A stretch of 5,850 bases of DNA from Streptomyces speibonae (GCA_000715605.1 KL568543.1:7983-13832), one strand, 5' to 3'; positions 1-5,651 are shown, counted from the first letter of the stretch. Program-made: numbers and translations. The notes: generated by a model from the letters alone, not told the origin.

Positions 1-912
1 TACGGCATCCCCGAGTTCAAGATGGAGAAGCGGCACATCAACCGCCGTATCGAGCAGATGCGCGCGGAGGGCACCAAGTTCCGCACCGGTGTCGAGATCG
101 GCCGCGACATGCCGGCGACGGCGCTGCGCAAGCGGTACGACGCGGTGGTCCTCGCCGTCGGCGCCACGACCGCGCGGGACCTGCCGGTGCCCGGCCGTGA
201 GCTCAAGGGCATCCACCAGGCCATGGAGTACCTGCCGCTGGCCAACAAGGTGCAGGAGGGCGACTACGTCGCCCCGCCGATCTCCGCCGAGGGCAAGCAC
301 GTCGTGGTGATCGGCGGCGGTGACACCGGCGCCGACTGCGTGGGCACCGCCCACCGCCAGGGCGCCGCCTCCGTCACCCAGCTGGAGATCATGCCGCGCC
401 CGGGCGAGGAACGGGACCCGGTCGCCCAGCCGTGGCCGACCTTCCCGATGCTCTACAAGGTCACCTCCGCCCACGAGGAGGGCGGTGAGCGGGTCTACTC
501 CGTCTCCACCACCCACTTCGAGGGCGACGAGGACGGCAACGTCCAGTGGCTGCACATGAGCGAGGTCGAGTTCGTCGACGGCAGGCCGGCCCCGAAGCCG
601 GGCACCGAGCGCAAGATCCCGGCCCAGCTGGTCACCCTCGCCATGGGCTTCACCGGTACCGACCGGGAGAACGGACTGGTCGACCAGTTCGGTTTGGAGC
701 TCGACGAGCGCGGTAACATCGCCCGCGACGCCGACTTCCAGACCAACGTGCCGGGCGTGTTCGTCGCCGGTGACGCCGGCCGCGGCCAGTCGCTCATCGT
801 GTGGGCGATCGCCGAGGGCCGCTCGGCCGCGCGAGGCTGCGACCGTTACCTCACCGGGGCGAGCGAGCTGCCGGCCCCGATCCGTCCGACGGACCGCGCG
901 CTGACGGTCTGA
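1..912 (+). CDS. gltD: Glutamate synthase (NADPH) small subunit, C-terminal part
   Basis: GltD is the FAD/NADPH flavoprotein subunit of bacterial glutamate synthase. It passes electrons from NAD(P)H to the large GltB subunit, which converts 2-oxoglutarate and glutamine to two glutamates in the cytoplasm. The frame is open from base 1 (first residues YGIPEFKMEK), so the N-terminal iron-sulfur and first FAD-binding regions lie upstream of the window; about 303 residues remain. The ATG at 22 is internal, since the family motif YGIPEFK precedes it. The NADPH-binding Rossmann motif VVVIGGGDTGADC lies near nt 301-340. The downstream block ERDPVAQPWPTFP is typical of GltD. The C-terminal FAD motif GVFVAGDAGRGQSLIVWAI lies near nt 754-810. 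It ends with TGA at 910-912. gltB normally lies just upstream. The assignment is secure; only the missing N-terminus is unseen. Confidence 0.96.
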   Translation, partial: YGIPEFKMEKRHINRRIEQMRAEGTKFRTGVEIGRDMPATALRKRYDAVVLAVGATTARDLPVPGRELKGIHQAMEYLPLANKVQEGDYVAPPISAEGKHVVVIGGGDTGADCVGTAHRQGAASVTQLEIMPRPGEERDPVAQPWPTFPMLYKVTSAHEEGGERVYSVSTTHFEGDEDGNVQWLHMSEVEFVDGRPAPKPGTERKIPAQLVTLAMGFTGTDRENGLVDQFGLELDERGNIARDADFQTNVPGVFVAGDAGRGQSLIVWAIAEGRSAARGCDRYLTGASELPAPIRPTDRALTV

Positions 913-925
913 CACGACGGCCCAC

Positions 926-949
926 CACGGGACCCGAGGGTCCCCCGTG
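926..949 (+). terminator. Hairpin just after gltD
   Basis: CACGGGACC (926-934) pairs with GGT (939-941) and CCCGTG (944-949) around the loop CGAG, with two bulged C bases. It lies 13 bases after the gltD stop. There is no T-tract, which is usual for terminators in high-GC actinomycetes. It probably ends or trims the glt transcript. This is inferred from sequence only. Confidence 0.4.
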
Positions 950-982
950 CACGTCCCGTACAAAGGCGTACGGAACACAGGT

Positions 983-1026
983 GGCGCCTGCCCGCCAGTC
1001 CCCGACCGGACGACTGGGCAGGCGCC
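983..1026. terminator. Strong bidirectional hairpin between convergent genes
   Basis: GGCGCCTGCCC (983-993) and GGGCAGGCGCC (1016-1026) form a perfect 11-bp GC-rich stem. AGTC (997-1000) and GACT (1012-1015) can extend it inward after a 3-base bulge. It sits midway between the gltD stop (912) and the stop of the convergent lipoprotein chitosanase gene (1042), so it can serve both strands. It lacks a U-tract, as many Streptomyces terminators do. Confidence 0.7.
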
Positions 1027-1041
1027 CCCGCATGTCCGGGC

Positions 1042-1836
1042 TCACGCCACCTTGAAGGGCACTCCGTACACCGTCCATTCCAGCGGGGTGTCCAGGTCCA
1101 GGTTGCCGTCGTTGAGGAAGCGGCGCTGTGCGGTGTCCACGCGGCTGGTGTCGTGGCCGGGGTGCAGCACCCGCATCGCCTCGCGGCGGACGTCGAGGAA
1201 GGCCGACAGGTACGCCTTCTCGTCGCCGCCCTCGGCCGGTGCGTCCGCCCGCTTCCCGGCCGCCGCGCGGATGCCGCCGAAGCTCGTGGGACCGTCCCCG
1301 GGGCCGTGGTAGACGATCGCGTCGTAGTAGATGAACTGGCCCAGCGCGGACAGCCCGTCGCGCTCGCCCTGCCGTACCGCCGGGCCGAAGTACTCCCGGT
1401 CCCGCTTGGCGTCCTGCGCGGCACGGAACTCGGGCCGCTTCGCCTCCGCCTTCCACGCCGCCGTGAACCCCGGGCCGAGGCCCTCGTGCGAGTCCGTCCC
1501 GTCGACCTCGCGCAGCGCCGGCAGATAGCGGGCGAGGCGGTTGCCGGGACGGTCCTCGGTGTACTCCTCGACCAGGGCGAGCAGATCGTGCGTGCCGGTG
1601 CAGAAGCCGATGATGCCCGCCGTGTAGCCCTGGCCGTCGCCTATGTCCTCGATGTAGCCGTAGGCGCTGCGCCAGTCGAGCGTGCCGTTCTCGGCACTGG
1701 CCACTATCTGGTACGCGAGTTCCTTCTTGGCGGGACTGGCCAGATCCGCCGTGTCTTCCTTCCCGGAGGACGCGGACGAACAGCCCGCCGCCGCCAGCGC
1801 GACGACGGACAGGGCCGCGAGCAGGGCACGTTTCAT
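1042..1836 (-). CDS. Lipoprotein GH46 chitosanase
   Basis: This 264-residue protein is a predicted endo-chitosanase of glycoside hydrolase family 46, cleaving beta-1,4-linked glucosamine polymers outside the cell. The N-terminus MKRALLAALSVVALAAAGC is a lipoprotein signal peptide with lipobox AAGC; Cys19 would be lipidated, tethering the enzyme to the outer face of the membrane. The mature part matches the Streptomyces N174 chitosanase as I recall it. SAEN gives the general acid Glu49 (N174 Glu22). EDIGDGQGYTAG gives the general base Asp67 (Asp40) and the water-positioning Thr72 (Thr45). Later conserved blocks are YLPALREVDG, YYDAIVYHGPG, TSFGGIR, DTSRVDTAQ and NLDLDTPLEW. Gln69 replaces the N174 Arg42. 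Start ATG 1836 was chosen because the signal peptide begins there; an in-frame upstream ATG at 1911 would bury it. It follows a paralogue by 91 bases. Most known GH46 enzymes are freely secreted, so lipid anchoring is notable. Activity is probable but unproven. Confidence 0.9.
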   Translation of the reverse strand: MKRALLAALSVVALAAAGCSSASSGKEDTADLASPAKKELAYQIVASAENGTLDWRSAYGYIEDIGDGQGYTAGIIGFCTGTHDLLALVEEYTEDRPGNRLARYLPALREVDGTDSHEGLGPGFTAAWKAEAKRPEFRAAQDAKRDREYFGPAVRQGERDGLSALGQFIYYDAIVYHGPGDGPTSFGGIRAAAGKRADAPAEGGDEKAYLSAFLDVRREAMRVLHPGHDTSRVDTAQRRFLNDGNLDLDTPLEWTVYGVPFKVA

Positions 1837-1848
1837 GGCCCCAGCGTA
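1836..1848 (-). promoter_or_regulatory. Possible leaderless promoter -10 box of the lipoprotein chitosanase gene
   Basis: Read on the minus strand, TACGCT (1848-1843) is followed by six bases and then the ATG at 1836. This matches the TANNNT -10 form and a transcript starting at or next to the ATG, a common leaderless arrangement in Streptomyces. No good Shine-Dalgarno sequence is present, only GGGG close to the ATG. I see no clear -35 box, so confidence is limited. Confidence 0.35.
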
Positions 1849-1881
1849 CGAAGGCCGGGGGCCGCTCCGTGCGGCCTTCCG

Positions 1882-1909
1882 GCACCGTGGGCCCCCTGTC
1901 CACCGGTGC
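1882..1909 (-). terminator. Hairpin between the two chitosanase paralogues
   Basis: GCACCG (1882-1887) pairs with CGGTGC (1904-1909), and TGG (1888-1890) with CCA (1900-1902). There is one bulged base and a 9-base loop. It begins 18 bases after the stop of the upstream chitosanase-like gene, so it may terminate or attenuate the rhomboid transcript. With the putative leaderless promoter just beyond, it would separate the two units. No U-tract is seen. A second inverted repeat (AAGGCCG 1851-1857 with CGGCCTT 1872-1878) lies next to it. Confidence 0.4.
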
Positions 1910-1927
1910 ACGGGCGCCGCGGCGGCG

Positions 1928-2827
1928 TCAGGGCAGCGTGAAGTGCTCGCCGCGTATGTCCCACTCCAGAGGGGTGTCCAGATCCAGGTTTCCGGCCTTC
2001 AGGAAGAGGCGCTGGGCCGTGTCGACGCGAGAGGCGTCGGGGTCCGGGCGCCGCTCCAGCAAGGTGGCGCGGCGGACATCCAGGAAGGCGTTCAGGAACG
2101 TCTCCTCGGAACCGCCCGCCGCGGGCGTCTCCGCCTCGGCGAGGGCCCGCTCGCGTATGTCGTAGAAGCCGCCCGGCTCGATGCCCGGCCCGTGGAGGAC
2201 CATCGCGTCGTAGTAGACGAACTGTCCCAGCGTGCCGAGGCCGTCCAGCTTCGCGAGGCGCACCGCCGGGTCGAAGTACCTCTGGTCGCGCTCCGCCTGC
2301 TGCGCCGCGCGGAACTCTGCGGTCTTCGCCTCCGTCTCCCAGGCGGCGGGGAAACCGGGGTCCAGGCCCTCGTGCGAGTCCGTGCCGTCGACCTCGCGCA
2401 GCGCGGGCAGATAGGGCGCCAGCCCGTTGTCCGGGTGTTCCTCGGTGTAGGTCTCGACCAGCGCGAGCAGATCGTGCGTGGCGGTGCAGAAACCGACGAT
2501 GCCCGCCGTGTACCCGCAGCCGTCGCCCTCGTCGTCGACAGCGCCGTAGGTGCTGCGCCAGTCGGTCGTCGAGTGCTGGGCGCTCGCCACCAGCCGCTGG
2601 GCCAGTTCCTTCTTCTCCGGGTCGGCCAGCCCCGGCGGACGGGCGGCGACGGCCGCGTCGTCGGCCGCCAGCTCCTTCTCGGCCCGGTCCTTGGCCTTCT
2701 CGAGCGCCGACTGCGTGGTGGGTGTGGGCGGCGGCGCCGAGGCGGCGGGGGAGTCGGACGGCAGCATGAAGTACACCGTCGCGGCGATCACGGCCACAGC
2801 GAACAGAAACGCACCGGCAGCTTTCAC
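1928..2827 (-). CDS. Membrane-anchored GH46 chitosanase-like protein, predicted pseudoenzyme
   Basis: The protein has 299 residues. Residues 3-22 form one hydrophobic segment, best read as a signal anchor with the C-terminus outside. A Pro/Ser/Thr-rich linker (23-40), a charged Ala/Glu/Lys stretch (41-62) and a GH46 domain (about 67-299) follow. The domain keeps family blocks such as YLPALREVDGTDSHEGL, YYDAMVLHGPG, NAFLDVRR, DASRVDTAQ and LKAGNLDLDTPLEW. The general-acid Glu (N174 Glu22) is Gln84, encoded by CAG, in the motif SAQHSTTDW. Asp102 (Asp40) and Thr107 (Thr45) are kept, while Tyr34, Glu36 and Arg42 positions are Ala96, Asp98 and Cys104. Hydrolysis is therefore likely absent or very weak, and glycan binding may remain. 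The GTG start at 2827 has GGAGGAG seven bases upstream and overlaps the rhomboid stop by four bases (GTGA). A longer open frame upstream only shadows the rhomboid gene. Confidence 0.88.
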   Translation of the reverse strand: MKAAGAFLFAVAVIAATVYFMLPSDSPAASAPPPTPTTQSALEKAKDRAEKELAADDAAVAARPPGLADPEKKELAQRLVASAQHSTTDWRSTYGAVDDEGDGCGYTAGIVGFCTATHDLLALVETYTEEHPDNGLAPYLPALREVDGTDSHEGLDPGFPAAWETEAKTAEFRAAQQAERDQRYFDPAVRLAKLDGLGTLGQFVYYDAMVLHGPGIEPGGFYDIRERALAEAETPAAGGSEETFLNAFLDVRRATLLERRPDPDASRVDTAQRLFLKAGNLDLDTPLEWDIRGEHFTLP

Positions 2828-3750
2828 CGCGGGACTCCTCCACTTGTCAGTTCGGCCACCTTGGCCGCCATCGCCACCACCAGCAGCACCAGCAGGCCGG
2901 CACAGGCCGCCGCCTGGATCAGCGGCCGGTGCCTGCCCCGGGGCACGTACGCGAAGACCAGCGCCACCGCACCGCCCGCCAGCAGCCCGCCGAGATGGCC
3001 CTCCCACGACGTCACGACCGCGGAGACGACCAGCCACAGCAGCAGCCCCGCCATGAACCGGTTGACCTGCCGCAGGTCGGCGCCGACGCGCCGGGCCATG
3101 ACGTAGTACGCGGCCCCCACGCCGAAGACGGCACCGGAGGCGCCCACCACGGCGTCGCCGGGCGCGAGGAGCAGCACCAGCACCGACCCGCCCAGCGCCG
3201 ACAGCAGATACAGGGCGAGGTAGTGCACCCGGCCCAGCATCGGCTCCACGAGGCGGCCCAGGTTCCACAGCGCCGCCATGTTCATCACGATGTGCAGGAC
3301 GCCGAACGTCCCCTCCGTGGGAGGCAGATGGAGGAAGGACCCGGTCAGCATCCGGTACCACTCCCCGTCCACCACCCCCTCCGGGGTGAAGCCCGCGGGG
3401 TACGGGTCGGTCCACACGTAGTGCCCGCCGTCCGGGCCGAGCAGCCCCGCGCCCACCATCGCGAACCGGTCCACGATCTCCGGCCGCGCCACCTCCGCCA
3501 GATACACCAGCACGTTGAGGGCGATCAGCACATACGTCACGACGGGCACCGACGACACGCTGCCGCCCACCACCGTGCGGGCCCGGCGCACCGAGCGCGC
3601 GCCCTCCTTCACGCAGTCGGGGCACTGGTGGCCCACGGCCGCCTCCCGCATGCAGTCCGGGCAGATGTACCGCTCGCAGCGCGTGCAGCGGACGTGGCAC
3701 TCCACCTTGGGATGGCGGTAGCAGGTGGTGACGGTGGATTCGGAATCCAC
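2824..3750 (-). CDS. Rhomboid family intramembrane serine protease with N-terminal B-box zinc finger
   Basis: The 308-residue predicted protein is an intramembrane protease that cuts other membrane proteins within or near their transmembrane segment. Residues 10-46 are a Cys/His-rich B-box type zinc finger (CYRHP, CTRC, CPDC, CPDC), probably cytoplasmic, a combination common in actinomycete rhomboids. About seven membrane helices follow, at roughly 68-88, 150-170, 176-196, 202-218, 232-248, 252-269 and 277-296. The catalytic dyad is visible: Ser205 in GASGAVFG and His252 in GHLGG. The oxyanion-helix motif HxxxN is His153/Asn157 (HIVMN). The GTG start at 3750 was chosen because GAGGAG lies seven bases upstream and the protein then begins just before the zinc finger; the in-frame ATG at 3810 adds 20 unlikely residues. 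The gene overlaps the chitosanase-like gene by four bases and probably leads the operon. The substrate is unknown. Confidence 0.93.
   Translation of the reverse strand: MDSESTVTTCYRHPKVECHVRCTRCERYICPDCMREAAVGHQCPDCVKEGARSVRRARTVVGGSVSSVPVVTYVLIALNVLVYLAEVARPEIVDRFAMVGAGLLGPDGGHYVWTDPYPAGFTPEGVVDGEWYRMLTGSFLHLPPTEGTFGVLHIVMNMAALWNLGRLVEPMLGRVHYLALYLLSALGGSVLVLLLAPGDAVVGASGAVFGVGAAYYVMARRVGADLRQVNRFMAGLLLWLVVSAVVTSWEGHLGGLLAGGAVALVFAYVPRGRHRPLIQAAACAGLLVLLVVAMAAKVAELTSGGVPR
2835..2841 (-). promoter_or_regulatory. Ribosome binding site inside the rhomboid gene
   Basis: GGAGGAG on the minus strand lies seven bases before the GTG at 2827, within the last codons of the rhomboid gene. It fixes the GTG start of the chitosanase-like protein and supports coupled translation across the GTGA overlap. 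Confidence 0.7.
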
Positions 3751-3757
3751 GGGCCGG

Positions 3758-3763
3758 CTCCTC
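3758..3763 (-). promoter_or_regulatory. Ribosome binding site of the rhomboid gene
   Basis: GAGGAG on the minus strand, seven bases before the GTG at 3750. It decides the GTG start over the upstream ATG at 3810, which has no comparable purine-rich sequence. Confidence 0.65.
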
Positions 3764-3801
3764 GGGAGGGACGGGGACGGACATGAGCCGGTGGGGGCTG
3801 C

Positions 3802-3838
3802 GGCGAACAAAATAACGAATGGCTGTGGGCAAAGTCAT
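3802..3838 (-). promoter_or_regulatory. Candidate promoter of the rhomboid/chitosanase-like operon
   Basis: On the minus strand, ATGACT (3838-3833) and TATTTT (3814-3809) are 18 bases apart and each match the vegetative -35 and -10 consensus at four of six positions. They fall in the only AT-rich patch of this divergent intergenic region. Transcription would start near 3802, giving a leader of about 50 bases before the GTG at 3750. Confidence 0.45.
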
Positions 3839-3857
3839 TGGCGGGGTGCGGGTGCCG

Positions 3858-3863
3858 TACGCT
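3858..3863 (+). promoter_or_regulatory. Possible -10 box of the VWA gene
   Basis: TACGCT lies 32 bases before the ATG at 3896 and has the TANNNT form, in the same CGTACGCT context as the box before the lipoprotein chitosanase gene. The upstream -35 candidates (TCATTG with a 17-base spacer, TTGGCG with a 14-base spacer) are poor, so this is tentative. Confidence 0.25.
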
Positions 3864-3895
3864 CGGGGCCAGTTCCGGTGAGCGAGGGGGAGTCC

Positions 3896-4615
3896 ATGGC
3901 CGCGATCAGTCTGCGCAAGATCGAGGAGACCGCGCCCGCGCTGGTCAGCCTCTACAAGACCGCCGGAGCCTCACTCGCCGCGCACGGCATGGAGGACCTG
4001 CGCGCCGCGGTCTACCTCGTGGTGGACTACTCCGGCTCCATGAAGCCGTACTACAAGGACGGCAGCGTGCAGGCGCTCGCCGACCGGGTGCTGGGCCTGT
4101 CGGCCCACCTGGACGACGACGGCACGGTGCCGGTCGTGTTCTTCTCCACCGACGTCGACGCCGTCACCGACATCGCCCTGGCCGACCACCGGGGCCGCAT
4201 CGAGCGGATCGTGGCCGGGCTGGGGCACATGGGCAAGACCAGCTACCACCTGGCGATGGACGCGGTCATCGACCACTACCTGGACAGCGGCTCCACCGAC
4301 CCCGCCCTGGTCGTCTTCCAGACCGACGGCGGCCCCATCAACAAGCTCGCCGCGGAGAAGTACCTGTGCAAGGCGGCCCGCCTGCCGATCTTCTGGCAGT
4401 TCATCGGCTTCGGCAACCCGCGCAGCAAGCAGTTCGACTACCTCCGCAGGCTCGACGACCTGGCCGTCCCGGCCAAACGCCCCGTGGACAACGCGGGCTT
4501 CTTCCACGTCGGCGAGAACCCGGGCAAGGTGCGGGACGCGGACCTCTACAACCAACTGGTGGCGGAGTTCCCCCAGTGGCTGGCGCAGGCCCGCGCACAA
4601 GGAATCGTGCGGTAG
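3896..4615 (+). CDS. VWA domain protein, TerF-like
   Basis: This 239-residue cytoplasmic protein consists almost entirely of a von Willebrand factor A domain of the kind found in tellurium-resistance-associated TerF/TerY-like proteins. The metal-ion-dependent adhesion site is complete: DYSGS (Asp44, Ser46, Ser48), Thr115 in MGKTSYH and Asp144 in QTDGGP. It has no signal peptide and no membrane segment. Such proteins are thought to bind partners through a metal ion and often lie near terD genes in Streptomyces, but no TerD-type gene is in this window. Its role is unknown, and direct tellurite resistance should not be assumed. ATG 3896 was chosen because GAGGGGGAG (3884-3892) precedes it; the in-frame start at 3725 would extend the protein across the divergent promoter region and into the rhomboid gene. 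It is convergent with the metallopeptidase gene, with 24 bases between stops. Confidence 0.88.
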   Translation: MAAISLRKIEETAPALVSLYKTAGASLAAHGMEDLRAAVYLVVDYSGSMKPYYKDGSVQALADRVLGLSAHLDDDGTVPVVFFSTDVDAVTDIALADHRGRIERIVAGLGHMGKTSYHLAMDAVIDHYLDSGSTDPALVVFQTDGGPINKLAAEKYLCKAARLPIFWQFIGFGNPRSKQFDYLRRLDDLAVPAKRPVDNAGFFHVGENPGKVRDADLYNQLVAEFPQWLAQARAQGIVR

Positions 4616-4643
4616 GGCAACGCCCCCGACGGCGACCTCCTAC
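4612..4643. terminator. Weak inverted repeat spanning two convergent stop codons
   Basis: GTAGG (4612-4616) and CCTAC (4639-4643) are complementary and contain the TAG stops of the two convergent genes. An inner CGCC/GGCG pair (4621-4624 with 4631-4634) closes a 6-base loop. It may act as a compact two-way terminator, but the stems are short and this could be chance. Confidence 0.25.
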
Positions 4644-5533
4644 GTGTCACACTCCAGCACCGTGCGGCACAGCCCGCACCGCGCCCGCACACGCCCCTTC
4701 ACCGGAACCCGGATCCTCTGGTGACACGTGGGGCAGGGAAACGACACCCGCAACGGGTCGCCGCCCGTGAAGCGGTAGGCCACATCACGTCGCCCCCGTT
4801 CCGCCACGGAGCGGTCCTCCGCGTGCCGCCGGTCCCGCGCGTACCGCCGCCGCCCCGCCCACCCCGCGGAGCGCAACGGCGGCTGCTCCCCGTCCCGCCG
4901 CGCCATCGCCAGGCCCTTGCCGTACGCCGTGTACGCCTGCGGGCTGGTGAACCACACCGACGGGTCCTCCCCGAACAGCAGCGACCGCTTCGCCAGTACG
5001 TACCCGAACTCCTCCGGCGTGAGATACCCCAGCTTCTGCGACGACGCCCCGTCCTCCCGGAACGCGTCCAGCAGCAGCCACCCCGCCCCCAGGTACGTCG
5101 CCGTCGTGTCCGTCAGGATCTCGTTCTCCCGTGTCCCCGGGAACGACAGCCCCAGCCGGTGCAGATACACATGCGCCACCTCGTGCGCCAGCGCCGCCCC
5201 GATGTCCCGCCGATGCGTCCGGAACCGGTCGTTCAGCTCGATGAAGTACTCCGGCCCCGCCGCGAGTTCCACGTTCGCCGCGTGGGTCATCTCCCGGAAC
5301 CCGACGATCAGCCGGGCGTCCGGCAACCGGTAGTGGCGCACCATCTCCCGGGCCACGCGCTGCGACCCCAGATGAAGATCGTCCGTGTCGCAGAAGGCCA
5401 CATCGGCCGGTGCCACGCTCACCGAGAAGGTCCGGACGGTGTCGTACGACAGCCGCTTGTACAGCGCGGTGACGGACTCCCGCACCGTCTCCAGATGCGG
5501 GTAGCCGTGCTCCACCGGTCCGCCGTTCACCAC
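4640..5533 (-). CDS. Predicted zinc metallopeptidase (HEVAH) with C-terminal zinc ribbon
   Basis: I do not recognise a named family. From the chosen start the protein has 297 residues. HEVAH at 117-121 is the HExxH zinc-protease motif: His117 and His121 would bind zinc and Glu118 would be catalytic. About 17 residues later, NEILTDTTATY (137-147) offers Glu138 or Asp142 as the third ligand, in the style of gluzincins. The C-terminus has two CxxC knuckles (Cys267/270 and Cys286/289), a zinc ribbon that may bind nucleic acid or protein. There is no signal peptide or membrane segment, so it is probably cytoplasmic. The start is one of two adjacent GTG codons (5533 and 5530); GGGGG lies six bases before the first. 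The open frame runs on to 5821, but that extension crosses the divergent promoter and the chorismate mutase gene and begins in adapter sequence, so it is rejected. Substrate and role are unknown. Confidence 0.8.
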   Translation of the reverse strand: MVNGGPVEHGYPHLETVRESVTALYKRLSYDTVRTFSVSVAPADVAFCDTDDLHLGSQRVAREMVRHYRLPDARLIVGFREMTHAANVELAAGPEYFIELNDRFRTHRRDIGAALAHEVAHVYLHRLGLSFPGTRENEILTDTTATYLGAGWLLLDAFREDGASSQKLGYLTPEEFGYVLAKRSLLFGEDPSVWFTSPQAYTAYGKGLAMARRDGEQPPLRSAGWAGRRRYARDRRHAEDRSVAERGRRDVAYRFTGGDPLRVSFPCPTCHQRIRVPVKGRVRARCGLCRTVLECDT

Positions 5534-5562
5534 GTCGCACCCCCGAAGCGCGCCCCAGAACC

Positions 5563-5575
5563 CGGTTCCACTGTA
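5563..5575 (-). promoter_or_regulatory. Possible -10 box of the metallopeptidase gene
   Basis: TACAGT on the minus strand (5575-5570) matches the TANNNT -10 form and sits about 37 bases before the GTG at 5533, giving a leader of about 30 bases. No convincing -35 box is seen in the very GC-rich sequence upstream. Confidence 0.3.
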
Positions 5576-5616
5576 CGGGCCCGCCCGGGGGAGCGCCCCG
5601 GACGCGGACCACGCGG

Positions 5617-5634
5617 CCCGCGCCCGCGCCCGCG
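5617..5634. repeat. Short direct repeat (CCCGCG)x3
   Basis: Three exact tandem copies of the hexamer CCCGCG lie in the divergent intergenic region, directly upstream of the chorismate mutase -10 candidate and over the place where a -35 box would be. It may be only low-complexity GC-rich sequence. Confidence 0.5.
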
Positions 5635-5637
5635 CCG

Positions 5638-5651
5638 TAGGCTGATCCCCC
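5638..5651 (+). promoter_or_regulatory. Possible leaderless promoter -10 box of the chorismate mutase gene
   Basis: TAGGCT (5638-5643) is followed by eight bases and then the ATG at 5652. No Shine-Dalgarno sequence is present (GATCCCCC precedes the ATG). This fits a transcript that starts at or beside the ATG, as in many Streptomyces leaderless genes. No -35 consensus is visible. Confidence 0.4.

Noticed and set aside
1837..1911. Upstream ATG at 1911 for the lipoprotein chitosanase
   Set aside because: It would place 25 charged residues before the signal peptide and overlap the intergenic hairpin.
1153..1941. Long plus-strand open frames across the minus-strand chitosanase genes (also 1682-3106, 2929-3786 and 4721-5680)
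   Set aside because: These are shadows caused by high GC third positions on the opposite strand: no domains, skewed composition and no ribosome sites.
1928..3838. A 636-codon minus-strand open frame that joins the chitosanase-like domain to a long N-terminal region
   Set aside because: The upstream half is the rhomboid gene read in a wrong frame: arginine/glycine/proline-rich with no domain. The GTG at 2827 with GGAGGAG fits the true start.
3801..3840. AT-rich patch as a sign of horizontal transfer or an attachment site
   Set aside because: It is only about 40 bases, lies between divergent genes and fits promoter elements. No flanking repeats or integrase are present.
3725..3895. Upstream extension of the VWA protein from 3725
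   Set aside because: It overlaps the rhomboid 5' end and the divergent promoter region. ATG 3896 has a purine-rich ribosome site and begins the conserved domain.
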